The notes beneath the pieces were generated by a model. It searched no databases and was not told where the DNA came from. It worked only from the letters and a program-made list of their open reading frames with translations. DNA of 64,000 nt from Gemmatimonadota bacterium (GTDB lineage: Bacteria; Gemmatimonadota; Gemmatimonadetes; Gemmatimonadales; Gemmatimonadaceae), in contig JADJAD010000008.1 in NCBI GenBank assembly GCA_016704465.1, forward strand, positions 186,001-250,000, read 5' to 3'. Both the position numbers and the translations under genes were made by a program. Each line of letters opens with the position of its first letter. Within the stretch, counting starts at the first letter, position 1. Shown one piece after another: positions 26,162-35,316 of the stretch.

Positions 26162-26815
26162 CTAGTACGCCACGATATAGCTCGAGAAGTGCCGCAGGTT
26201 ACGGTACACCCAGTATCCGGGATTCCCCGGAGCGTAGTACGTCTGCTGCCACGTGTCTGACTTCCCCTCGTCTACGCACACGCCAGCGCTGTCGCACCAC
26301 GGAATATGGACCTTGCCAAAGGTCGTGAGCTTGGCGTCGTGGAAGTACAGCCGCACCAGGCTCCCCGGCTCGAACCGAACATTCGGCATCACCGACGTCC
26401 CGGGTCGCCCAGCCTTCGTGGTGAAGCTGCGGATCGTGAACTTGATCGCCGTCGTCGCCTGGATGCAGTTGTTCAGCCACGTCGTGGGACCGTACCCGCT
26501 CGACTTCGGGTCGCAGATCGCCCATGGGTAGATGACTAGCCTGTGACCGGAACCGAAGGTCACCAGCCCGCCCGCCTTGGGATCGAGCGTAAACGTCTGG
26601 ACCACCGTGTCCTTCTTCTGGACCGTGGTAAGCGCGATCTTCGGCAGCCAGCCGAACTGCTGGGTGATGTCGACGAAGTCTGCCGCCAGGACTGCCGGGT
26701 TGCTTGTGGCCGTCCCAGTCATGACTTCGGTGGGACTCAGGGCCTTGTCGGAGCACGCCGCGAGCAGGGCGACCAACACTGGTGCGAGTAGCTGCCGGAA
26801 TGCGCGGGTGCTCAT
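26162..26815 (-). CDS. Lipoprotein of unknown function
   Basis: A start at 26815 gives 217 residues with a basic N-terminus, a hydrophobic core and the lipobox L-L-A-A-C (a longer in-frame start at 26908 would bury the signal). The mature part contains three further cysteines in pairs (C-D-P-K, N-N-C, W-C-D-S-A-G-V-C), perhaps disulphides, and a beta-rich composition. No domain recognised. It is divergent from the HD-GYP gene, so the 247-bp gap between them should hold both promoters. Its presence in the envelope is supported by the lipobox; the function is not known. Confidence 0.65.
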   Translation of the reverse strand: MSTRAFRQLLAPVLVALLAACSDKALSPTEVMTGTATSNPAVLAADFVDITQQFGWLPKIALTTVQKKDTVVQTFTLDPKAGGLVTFGSGHRLVIYPWAICDPKSSGYGPTTWLNNCIQATTAIKFTIRSFTTKAGRPGTSVMPNVRFEPGSLVRLYFHDAKLTTFGKVHIPWCDSAGVCVDEGKSDTWQQTYYAPGNPGYWVYRNLRHFSSYIVAY

Positions 26816-27062
26816 GCGGGTCTCGAGAAAAGTGTGATCCTGCCTGTCTCTGCTGAGGATACGATCGAATGGCGGCCGGGTAGTCACGTGGGAGGGCCCT
26901 TCTGTCACTGAGTGCGCGGTGCACGACGCGACCGGAACAGCCGCCCTCGGTGCCAGGGTGCGCGTTACGGCCCTCCCGGCGAAAACGTCTATTTGACGTG
27001 CCTATCGCGAACTCCCCAGGACTCGTCCGGGACCGAAACAGTCCGCATCGGAGGTCGAGTCC

Positions 27063-28626
27063 TTGCTGGACGCCGGTCGCGCGCACGAGCGCGCCGGGCG
27101 GCTGGATGATGCCGCCAGCGCGTTCGAGGGCGCGGCCCGCGAGGCGCAATCCCGGGGGGCCGCCGGCATTCTCTCCGAGTCGCTCAGGCTCCTGGCGGTT
27201 GTGCACCATCGGCGCCAGATGGAAGAGCAGGCAAACGATCTCTGCCAGCGGGCCTACGACGTCGCGCTTCAGATCGACGACGCGCGACGGACGGCGGAGG
27301 CGCTGAACACCATGGGAACGTTCGCCCTCGAGCGCGGTCAGCTCGATCAGGCGCGCCAGCGCTATGAGCGAGCGCTCGAACTGGCCAAGAATGCGCCCGC
27401 CCTGCGCGCACGCATTCGGCAGAACCTCGGCATCATCGCCAACATCCGCGGAGAGTTCGACACTGCGCTGGCGCACTACGCCGAGGCGCTGGCGGGATAC
27501 CTGGCGGCTGGGGACGAGGGCGGCAGTGCGGCGGTCTACCACAACCTGGGGATGATCAACGCCGACCGGGGCCTGTTCGACCAAGCCGACCAGTGCTTTC
27601 GGAAGGCGATGCAACTGGCCACCTCGATCGACGACCAGCACTACCGGGCGCTCTGCCTCATCAATCATTGCGAGGTCTTCCTGGCTCGGCGGGACTTTCG
27701 CGCCGCCAAGCGTCAGGCGGAGACCGCCATCGCCATCCTCGACGACATCGGGCAGCCGCGGCACAAGGCCGACGCCTACAAGGTCCTGGGCATCGTCTAC
27801 CGGGAGACAAACCGGCCGCAGCTTGCCGAGGCGCGGTTGCAGGACGCGATCCGCATGGCGGTGGAATCGGGGTCCGTGCTGTTGCAGGCCGAGGCGTCGC
27901 GCGAGCTGGCGCTCCTGGCCCGCTCGCTCGGTCGCGCCCAGGAGACGCTGAACGCCCTCAACGACGCGCATCGGCTCTTCCGTCAGGTGGACGCGCGAGT
28001 GGACCTGGTGGATGTCAGCGCCCGCGTCGACGACCTCGAGGACGTGTACCTGACCGTCGTGCGGGAGTGGGGCGAATCGATCGAATCGGCGGATGCCTAT
28101 ACCCACGGACATTGCGAGCGCGTCGCCGAATACTCGCTCTCGGTGTCGGATACGCTCGGTCTGGACGAGACGGAACGGACCACCATTCGGGTCGGGGCGT
28201 ACCTCCACGATGTGGGCAAGGTCCGCGTCCCCCATGAGATCCTGAACAAGCCGGGCCGGTTGACCGAGGCAGAATTCGCCACGATGCAGCGCCATCCCGT
28301 CGATGGAATCGAGATGCTCAAGGGGGTCGAGTTTCCGTGGAACATCACGCCGATCATTCGATGGCATCACGAGAAGAACGACGGCACCGGTTACCCGGAC
28401 GGATTCTCGGGCATGGCGATCCCCCCTGCATGCCCAGATTGTCTGTGTGGCCGATGTCTTCGACGCCTTGACGTCGACGCGAAGCTACCGCGGCGCGATG
28501 CCCATCGAGCGCGCGCTCGAGGTCATGGTCGAGAGTCGTGACTGGTGGCGCCCGTCGGTGTTCGATGCCTTCATGACGGCGCAGGGCTGCGGCCGACTGG
28601 CGCGCGGGACGACCGGCGAATGCTGA
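27063..28626 (+). pseudogene. TPR-HD-GYP protein, frameshifted in a C6 tract
   Basis: The TTG start at 27063 has GGAGG 8 bases upstream. The first about 320 residues are TPR-like repeats, followed by an HD-GYP domain (cyclic-di-GMP phosphodiesterase family) with H-D at 382-383 (Y-L-H-D-V-G-K) and G-Y-P at 443-445. Just after D-G-F-S-G-M-A-I-P the frame changes. The family continuation L-H-A-Q-I-V-C-V-A-D-V-F-D-A-L-T is encoded in the +1 frame and runs to a stop at 28624-28626. Six C's at 28421-28426 where five are needed explain it. As read, translation stops at 28541 with a garbled tail lacking the last HD-GYP helices. It could be a sequencing indel, a phase-variable tract or a true pseudogene. 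Confidence 0.85.
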
Positions 28627-28714
28627 GATGTCCGGACGCCCGGAGTCACGAAGCTGGAATCACGAAGCCGGAGTCACAGCCCCGGAGTCTCGGCAGCATC
28701 GCGACGAGTCAACC

Positions 28715-29536
28715 TCACGCGACCGAGAGCGTGACGGCGTCGCAGCTCGCCTCCAACGCCGGGGCTGAGCGTCCCGACGCCTTGAAGAACAGCGCGACGG
28801 CGTACGCGGCGCCACCCCTGACGCGAATCTCCGCGGGGGTGGCACACAGGTAGCGCTGACACGCGTTTCGGAAGGCGCTGCCCGACGGAAACTCCAGTGC
28901 GGCCGCCACCGCGTTGGCGCTGCGGCGCTCGTCCTCGAGCATTCGGCCGGCCACGACCAAACGCCCCCATGCGATGAGCTGCTGCGGACTGGGATAGCGC
29001 CCCGCCGACAGTTGGGCCGCGAGGTGGGCGCGCGTGATCCCCATCGTGCGGGCCATCGATTCCGGCGACAGGCGTTGTTGTGCGCGAGAGACGGCCATGA
29101 GGATCGCGTCGCGCACGGTCGGGTTGTCGTTCACGAGGGCTCGTCGGATCGGGTCGAGCAGCCCGCGGGCTTCCGCCCGCTCGACCGTGGCCCGAAGCAC
29201 GCGCGGGGAATCGCTCCGATCCTTGACCACCAGGGCGTCGAGGCCAAGCCGACCGTATTCAAACAGGTCGAACTCCGTCACCGGCGGCGATGAGACATAG
29301 GCGACGATCGCCAGCGACGTGTACGTCCGCCTGAGCCGCCGCAACGCATCGGAGTTGGCCTCGTCGCCCGACGCCGTCTGGGGGTCGACAACTGCCACCG
29401 AGACCGGCCGGCGCTCTGCGGTCCGGAACAGCTGCGCCCAGCTGTCGCAGGCGACCGTGAGGAACTGATCGCGCAGCGCTGCCGAGAGCCGGGCGGTGGT
29501 GACCTGGTCGGGGAGGAGGTAGGCGAGTACGGCCAA
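28715..29536 (-). CDS. Transcriptional regulator, receiver-like domain plus AraC-type HTH
   Basis: The 273-residue product starts at TTG 29536 (AAGGA about 10 bases upstream). The N-terminal half resembles a degenerate response-regulator fold (V-A-V-V-D-P-Q, then I-V-A-Y-V-S and A-L-V-V-K-D at the places of strands 3-5) without a clear phospho-acceptor site. The C-terminal about 100 residues look like an AraC-type double helix-turn-helix (M-G-I-T-R-A-H-L, then A-A-A-L-E-F-P-S-G-S-A-F-R-N-A-C-Q-R-Y). This points to a transcription factor sensing by protein contact or a small ligand. It faces the HD-GYP gene tail to tail; its targets are unknown. Confidence 0.65.
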   Translation of the reverse strand: MAVLAYLLPDQVTTARLSAALRDQFLTVACDSWAQLFRTAERRPVSVAVVDPQTASGDEANSDALRRLRRTYTSLAIVAYVSSPPVTEFDLFEYGRLGLDALVVKDRSDSPRVLRATVERAEARGLLDPIRRALVNDNPTVRDAILMAVSRAQQRLSPESMARTMGITRAHLAAQLSAGRYPSPQQLIAWGRLVVAGRMLEDERRSANAVAAALEFPSGSAFRNACQRYLCATPAEIRVRGGAAYAVALFFKASGRSAPALEASCDAVTLSVA

Positions 29537-29677
29537 GGCGTGGTGTCCTTCGCGGCAGGAGTCGGCTCGTGCCTACGTTGGACGATGCGGCATCGGGCTG
29601 GTCACGCCCCGAGGGCCGTTTGGGACGGCAGATCGCAGGCGACAGCGTCCACAAAGGACGGCCAGCACGGGCCGGAC

Positions 29678-30109
29678 TCAGCGACGGGCGACGATCGGGA
29701 GGAGGCGAGAGTCGGAGATTGCGGCCAGGCGATGTCCCATGCCGCCGAGGTAGGCCTCATTCGAGGCAAAGGACATGAAACTCTGTACGCTCTTCTGGCG
29801 GACCAGCAGGACCAGGTCCCATCGCTCGTTGGAGGGCCCGATCAGGAAGGAGCCACCATCGCCCATGAACTCGACGTCGCCCCCTGACGCTCGCAGGTGT
29901 GGGAGCGTGTGCTCCATGTACAGATCGTACGCTGCAGCGCCTGATATCGGGGTGACGGGTGCGAGATCTGGCGTGGCCGCGTAGTCCGCGATGTCGCGGA
30001 ACCGCAGCAGGTTCAGCATGACGACTTCCCCTTCGATGCCCCGCATGAAGAGGTCGCGCCCCGACTCCTGTGTGGGCTCGAGGTAGCGGGGGGCGATTTC
30101 TGGAGTCAT
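29678..30109 (-). CDS. DUF1330 family protein
   Basis: This 143-residue protein carries typical DUF1330/dimeric alpha-beta barrel text: V-V-M-L-N-L-L-R-F-R near residue 30, A-A-Y-D-L-Y, G-D-G-G-S-F-L-I-G-P, W-D-L-V-L-L-V-R, and a final H-R-L-A-A-I-S-D-S-R-L-L-P. Members are small cytosolic proteins related to ferredoxin-like monooxygenase folds, with no established reaction. No signal peptide. A CGTTAGG word and the 10-bp palindrome CTAACGTTAG (30119-30128) lie about 10 bp upstream of the ATG and may be part of its control region. Confidence 0.75.
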   Translation of the reverse strand: MTPEIAPRYLEPTQESGRDLFMRGIEGEVVMLNLLRFRDIADYAATPDLAPVTPISGAAAYDLYMEHTLPHLRASGGDVEFMGDGGSFLIGPSNERWDLVLLVRQKSVQSFMSFASNEAYLGGMGHRLAAISDSRLLPIVARR

Positions 30110-30278
30110 GGCGTCACTCTAACGTTAGGGGTCATGGTCCTGCGGTGGCGAGCGGCCGCAATGGTGGGCCAGTCAACGCCTGAGCTCCGCTGCGAGCGAA
30201 ACAACGAATGACGAACGTACAGCAGGGGCACTCCGCAAGTCGCTCGTCGACAGCCGCGTCCGTGAGCCGGCGCTGCGA

Positions 30279-30764
30279 TCAGTCGTCGAGCCACGTGGAC
30301 GTCGGTTCCGACGGGATATCCAACGCGGCAACATCGACATGCTCCTGAGGCGTCAGGCGCAGCACGCCTTCTCGTTCGTGCGACAGCAGGCCGAGCACAA
30401 GGTCGCCGTGTCGGTAGATCGCGAGGTCCTCGAGCCATCCATCGGGTCCGGCAGGCCAGTGCAGCAGGCCCGTGTCCACGAAACTCAGCAGTCGCGCCAG
30501 CGACGCCTCAGAAAACGTCCACAGTCGAACCGGACGCTTCACGTCCACCGTCTCGACAGTCGTGACCACTCGGCGAGCGGCGACGGGACGTTCGTATGGG
30601 GCGAGCTCGTCTTCGAATGCGTCGGCGAACGGAGCCGGCGTGTCGAGCAGCGACATGACCGTGATCGAGAATTCGTCGGCACCGTGCTCGAGGAGGAAGC
30701 GAAGCAATTGTTGGGCGCGATCGCCGCGAAGGCTATGCTCGGACAGGTGGCGCGTAACAAGCAT
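30279..30764 (-). CDS. Hypothetical protein
   Basis: This 161-residue ORF from ATG 30764 has balanced composition (not the Arg/Pro-rich pattern of shadow frames), with hydrophobic strands such as F-S-I-T-V-M-S-L-L and L-V-L-G-L-L-S-H-E-R-E-G. No signal peptide, membrane helix or known domain is recognised. It lies in the same orientation as the DUF1330 gene but 169 bp away, so an operon is not evident. Confidence 0.5.
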   Translation of the reverse strand: MLVTRHLSEHSLRGDRAQQLLRFLLEHGADEFSITVMSLLDTPAPFADAFEDELAPYERPVAARRVVTTVETVDVKRPVRLWTFSEASLARLLSFVDTGLLHWPAGPDGWLEDLAIYRHGDLVLGLLSHEREGVLRLTPQEHVDVAALDIPSEPTSTWLDD

Positions 30765-30877
30765 GAGGTTCGAGGTCGTGGTGGATCCGCCCCACGATTG
30801 CCGATGGGCTGCGGGCGTCGAAGGGGGCCTTCAGATTGAGCGGCTGGAGCGTCGACTCGGCGGCTTACCCGCGACCT

Positions 30878-31342
30878 TCACTGGCGTTCGAACGTCATCG
30901 GTCGTGAATCGGCGAGCTTCGTGAGGTTGGGAACGCTACGATTGAGGCGGCCTTGAGCGCCGGTCATGCGGCCGATCAATCGTCGCTCCTCGACGCGCAC
31001 GGCGACCAGAGGAACTCGTTCGGAATCGGCGAGGAAGAGCGAATCCGCGCGGACAACGCCCCACACGGGTACCGAAGGCGCAGCAGAGGAGCCGGTCGGG
31101 AACTCAACGCGGAGGAGGCCGCTGATGGAGCCTTCGTGCGCCGTTAGGTCCAGCACGACCGTGACGAGCTGCCCTCGAGGGTTCCTGAAGTTCCTGGCCA
31201 GCCAGGTTCCCGACACTGCTTCCGAGCCTGTTGGCGGTCCCGTAGCCTGCGCGGTGGCCGACAGCGGTACCGAGAGCACGAGAAGTGCCAGGCAGGCCGC
31301 GTCGCAGCGCGTTCTCGGAAGTGTTCGCATCAGTCGGCCCAT
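30878..31342 (-). CDS. Small exported protein, paralogue of the 31485-32021 product
   Basis: Several ATGs are possible (31357, 31342, 31330); 31342 gives a clean signal peptide ending near S-A-T-A-Q and about 154 residues. The mature part contains G-T-W-L-A-R-N, V-V-L-D-L and a strand pattern ending W-G-V-V-R-A-D-S-L-F-L-A, matching segments of the next gene, so the pair looks like an old tandem duplication. Function unknown. The start region overlaps a TAGGCGCCTA palindrome and a minus-strand CGTTAGG (31367). Confidence 0.55.
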   Translation of the reverse strand: MGRLMRTLPRTRCDAACLALLVLSVPLSATAQATGPPTGSEAVSGTWLARNFRNPRGQLVTVVLDLTAHEGSISGLLRVEFPTGSSAAPSVPVWGVVRADSLFLADSERVPLVAVRVEERRLIGRMTGAQGRLNRSVPNLTKLADSRPMTFERQ

Positions 31343-31484
31343 GGCGCGAGCTGACATTAATAGGCGCCTAACGAGGCGCGTGATTGCAGCTGCCTCGAGC
31401 CACTCGAGCGCAGCGACCACGGCTGAGGGCGACTGTCTGGCGCATGTGGTGGACAGGGGCCGGCGGGCGATGACGTCGGGCGCC

Positions 31485-32021
31485 TCACTCTGGTGCGCGC
31501 TGGAACTGAATGGGGAGCCACTGATCGCGGACGGGGAACTCCGGGAGCGCTTGACGCCCCTTTGCCCCGGCCGGTGTGCGGAGCAGTCCCGGGCGCAGGT
31601 CGGTCGCTGGCGGCACCTTGAGCCGTCCGGTCAGCTCGGCTGATGTGGCGGCGCCCTCGAAGGTGAGGTTGGGTTGACCCGGGCTGGCCGGTGCTGCGAG
31701 GAAGACGGAGTCTCCGATGCGACGACCCACGAGAATGCGGCGCCAGCGAGCGTCCTCGGGATCGCGGACGCTGGAGAGGTGTCCCCAGAGGGAGTCGCCG
31801 TCCTGCCGCATCTCGAGGCGCAGGTCGAGCAGGACGGTCTCACTCGGGCGGCGGCTGGGGTCGGACTGCTCCGCTGGGGTCAGGGCGCGCGGCGCGCGCC
31901 ACCGAACGTTGCGAGCGAGCCAGGCACCGTCGAGCGGCTCGGGGGACGGGGAGGACGTGGCGAGTGCTCCAGCGGCGAGCAGGGCGAGCACGAGGACGCG
32001 CGGGTGCGAAAGACCGTGCAT
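31485..32021 (-). CDS. Small exported protein, paralogue of the 30878-31342 product
   Basis: ATG 32021 gives 178 residues with a short signal peptide (V-L-V-L-A-L-L-A-A-G-A-L-A). The mature sequence shares D-G-A-W-L-A-R-N, V-L-L-D-L-R-L-E-M and D-S-V-F-L-A-A with its neighbour downstream, followed by P-N-L-T-F-E-G-A. The pattern of alternating hydrophobic residues suggests a beta-barrel or lipocalin-like fold, but this is inference. Unknown function. It lies just downstream of the broken DUF1080/M28 fusion on the same strand. Confidence 0.55.
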   Translation of the reverse strand: MHGLSHPRVLVLALLAAGALATSSPSPEPLDGAWLARNVRWRAPRALTPAEQSDPSRRPSETVLLDLRLEMRQDGDSLWGHLSSVRDPEDARWRRILVGRRIGDSVFLAAPASPGQPNLTFEGAATSAELTGRLKVPPATDLRPGLLRTPAGAKGRQALPEFPVRDQWLPIQFQRAPE

Positions 32022-32056
32022 GTCGACCTCAGAGAAGGCAGTACGGAAGGTCCGCT

Positions 32057-33415
32057 CTACGCCCATGTGGCCTGCACGGGCATGAAGTAGAGTGCACCCG
32101 GAGGGCCCACGACACAATACCGCCCGCGTCGCGTCGCGTCGCGTCGTTCAGGAGGGCGAGGAGCAAGTGCTCCGTGCGGAGGTGTCGGTGGTCGCGTTTC
32201 TGTGGGTCGGCGTCGGCGAGACGGTCGTCCGGGACAGGTGAGGATCACGGCGGCCGCGCCCCTCGCGAGGAACGGAGCGGCGGTCGACGGAATCGCTGCG
32301 CGCGTGTAGCGCAACTCGCGCCGATTGGCGGCTGAGGGAGCGAGGGGGGGCGGGCGCAGGTTCGTCGTCACGATCCGTCCTCGCAGGTCCTTCGCCGCCG
32401 CCGCCGTACTGTCGGCAAGGAACACCATCGGCAGCTCGGCGTGCAGCTCAGCCGGCGTCGTGACGAGCAGATCCTTTCAGAGCGCGAGCCTGGTACCGCC
32501 GACGTCCACACCGCCGTCGCTCGCCAGCTGCACGCGGCGCAGTGGGCAGAACTGGAAGAAGGTGCCGTCCTCACCGGCCGATACGAGCCCCGCCTCGCGC
32601 GCCCGCTCGGCGACCCACGCCGATGCGTGGAACTCATCGATCGTCCCCGCTTCGCGCCCGCGCATCGCATCGACGGCCAACGCGTAGAGATCACGCTTGA
32701 GATCGGCTTCCCGGATCGCAGCGATCCTCCCCAGCGTCGCGGATGTATTCGTGGATGTGTTCGTGGAGGTGTTCGTGGATGTGTTCGTGACGCCCACACC
32801 ACGCTGGAGCGGCCTTATACGAACGCTCCTGACCTTCACCACGCCCGCCGCGTACTGCAACCCGATCGGGCCGCTCGCCAGTCGCGTGTCGTGCCCCTCG
32901 GCGGTGCGCACGCCGTTGAGCAGCACGGTCAACTGTCCGCCATCGGCGGTGATGTCGAGCGTGTTCCACTTGCCGCCGGCCTTCGGCATGGGATCGACCT
33001 TGGCAAGATGAACGATCGCACCCGTGCCGAAGGTCGGGTCCGGCCGTTGGTCGAAGATGTTCGCCTCATAACAGCTGGTGTCGGTGAGGACGTTCGGGTC
33101 GGCGCAGCGCATGTAGATCCCGCTGTTGGCGTCGTCACTCACCCAGAACTCCACGCGAAGCTGGAAATCCGAGTATGGGCGCGGTGTCACGAGGAAGCCG
33201 CTTGCGGTCCCGGTCTTCGCGTCCGCCTGCACGACGCCATCGACCACGCGCCAGTTGGCGTTGCCGAGGCGACGCCACGCGTCCAGGCCGGAGGCACCGT
33301 CCAACAGCGTCACCCATCCCGCATCGGTCGGTGCGGTCTTGACGCTGGCGCACGCGGCCGCGGCCACTCCGACCAGAGACAGCACCGCGACCGTCAATAG
33401 CGAACTTCGGTTCAT
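32057..33415 (-). pseudogene. DUF1080 protein fused to a truncated M28-type peptidase, with internal stop
   Basis: ATG 33415 (GAGG upstream) starts a lipoprotein-like signal (A-A-A-A-C-A) and a DUF1080 domain (3-keto-disaccharide hydrolase family; G-W-V-T-L-L-D-G, N-S-G-I-Y-M-R, G-K-W-N-T-L-D-I). After residue about 208 a T-N-T-S repeat linker follows. The next 80 residues (R-D-L-Y-A-L-A-V-D-A-M-R-G-R-E-A-G-T) match the start of secreted PA-domain M28 peptidases. A TGA at 32477-32479 interrupts the frame where a Trp is expected. The same frame continues with P-M-V-F-L-A-D-S, G-R-I-V-T-T-N-L and G-A-A-A-V-I-L-T, then loses homology near 32230; the catalytic M28 domain is missing. As read, a 312-residue product would still contain a complete DUF1080 domain. 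Confidence 0.75.
32742..32789 (-). repeat. Four 12-bp tandem repeats encoding a T-N-T-S linker
   Basis: Units of GATGTGTTCGTG (plus-strand text) at 32742, 32754, 32766 and 32778, two of them with one mismatch. They sit exactly at the junction between the DUF1080 and M28-like parts and keep the frame. Confidence 0.85.
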
Positions 33416-33482
33416 CGATTTCCCTCAGAAGAAGAGGTTGCGTGAGAGGTGAAAGCTGCGCGCCGGGTGCGGCTTGTCATAA

Positions 33483-35200
33483 TTACGATCGCTTGACACG
33501 CACGGGTGGGGCAGTCTCCGTCAGGATCTTCGGCGAGATTGCATCGAGCAGACGCAGCGCCTTCTGGACGGCGCGCTCGAGCTGCGGATCGTGTCCATCG
33601 TTCACCGCCCTCGAGCGCTTCTCGCCCTCGATATCCGGCGCGACGCCCGCGTTCGCGGCATCCCACTTGCTGGCAAGTTGATGAAGCCGCCGCGTGGATG
33701 GATGATCCCGCCGCCGTCGAGCAGTTGCTGCGTGTCCCAGATCCCGCCCCACCCGCCCCATGTGTTCGTCCCAACGATCGGTCACGGGTTGGCATGGTCG
33801 TACTGGAACCGTAGCAGGTCGCCTCCCGATCCTGCGGCGTCGTTGAAGATCATCACCGTGGGATCCCAGTACCCGGCCTATGGGACGGTGAAAAGCTCTC
33901 GCATACCGACAGGACGGTTGAAGGACCCCTGCAGCTTGCGAATCATGATGTCGATCAGGGAGTTCGCCGCCGAGCCGACTCCGTTGAAGCGCTCGTCTAT
34001 CACGGCGCACTCACTGCCACCTTGCGCGAAGTAATAGCGATCGAAGTACCAGTAGCCCAAACCCGAGGTGTTGGGAAGGTAGACGTGCGCCAGCCGTCCG
34101 CTCGACGCCTTGACGACGAAGCGGCGGTTATCGTCGACCCGCGCACGCGAACGGAGCCCCTGTTCGCTCGGAACCGGCACCACGTTACCCTCTTGCCGCT
34201 GGCGGAAACCGAGAAGTTGACCCCGGACGCTTCCACACCGACACCCGCCATGTACGGCAGCGCCTTGCGGGTATTGAGCTCATCGCAGTGTACGGTCATG
34301 CCCGGCTGGTTGGCCACCGCCTCGACGTAGAACCGTACGCCGGTGCCGGCGTCTTGGAGTCGACATCGTTGCGGGGCCGCCCATCGACGGCAAGGGATTC
34401 GTTGGCCGATATCGTCGAAGTGGATGCGACCTGTCGGCGGGGTGACGGTGGTGGGCGCGGCGCCCCGCGCCGAGTCAGAGGGGCGCGTGGGGCTGCCACC
34501 GGCTCTACGTCGCGCTGCGGCTGGAGCGGCGACGGATCGCTACGGGCTGGAGAGCGTTGGACAGGCGGTCGGTCAGTTGGCGTGTGCGACCGTCGGCTAC
34601 GGAGTGGACAATGATCGCGTGGTACTGGCTGGGCAGACGCGTGGCGTACGCAACCATTTTGGTCGGGCGACCAGGAGAGATCTCTCGTCGGCGCAGGCAC
34701 CATGTATTGATCAGTACCGTCCTCCTTCTTCACTCCCATCGCGACGTCGACGTTCCACAGGTTGAGTCTCTTGTCGGTGAACGCGATCGATCGGGAGTCG
34801 GGAGACCAGACGGGCGCAGAATAGGACGTCGGCGGCTCGTGCTTAATGGCGAGAGGTAACGCGAGCCCCGCCTGGTCGCCGATCATCTGCTGGAATGCAC
34901 TGCTCGCGGTAGGAGGACCAGTCGATCGAATTTCCGTTGGGTGACCAGATGGGCATCGCCGGCCCCGCGCCACTCGCGAGGCGCACGCCGGACCGCGTAT
35001 CCCCCATCGACGCGGGCTCTAGCGCGCCCGCCGACCCCTGAGGGCCCCCCGAGACGCGCCAGCGTGGCGGAGGGCCCGCCGCCCCGCGCTCGACCGGTGC
35101 TCGGGTGGTCGGCGAGCGCGCCGAATACTCCGCATCCTCGACCGACCCCGTTGAACCTGTCGCGTCAGCAGAGAGCAGGTTGTGAGACGTCAGCGACCGC
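33483..35200 (-). pseudogene. Tricorn-like S41 protease pseudogene
   Basis: Scattered over three frames of the minus strand are colinear pieces of a tricorn protease (propeller plus PDZ plus S41 serine protease). From 35200 down: M-P-I-W-S-P-N-G-N-S-I; then Y-S-A-P-V-W-S-P-D-S-R-S-I-A and K-R-L-N-L-W-N-V-D-V-A (propeller blades); F-D-D-I-G-Q-R-I; a stretch around N-Q-P-G-M-T-V; G-G-S-E-C-A-V-I-D-E-R-F-N-G and L-I-D-I-M-I-R-K-L-Q-G (protease core); and the C-terminal G-V-A-P-D-I-E with Q-L-E-R-A-V. Several frameshifts and at least one large deletion (the remaining propeller, PDZ and helical regions) are needed, so this is real decay and not a single error. Confidence 0.8.
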
Positions 35201-35316
35201 ATTGCGCAACTCTCACTCGTGGATGAGCCAGTTGCAGCAAGGAATCCGCATGGGAGACCACGGAGGACTTCGCCGAGTGCGAGTTCCTCGAGCCAACTCT
35301 CCCACCGTGAGTTCCC

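Noticed and set aside
25857..26165. A 102-residue + strand ORF in the gap after recG
   Set aside because: No ribosome site, no homology signal, and overlapping frames on both strands look equally good.
26199..28370. A 723-residue minus-strand ORF opposite the HD-GYP gene
   Set aside because: It is the reverse of a TPR/HD-GYP coding region with strong motifs and overlaps the lipoprotein gene in another frame.
32441..33400. A 319-residue + strand ORF opposite the DUF1080 gene
   Set aside because: His/Arg-rich composition and lack of domains, while the minus strand has a clear DUF1080 domain with a ribosome site.
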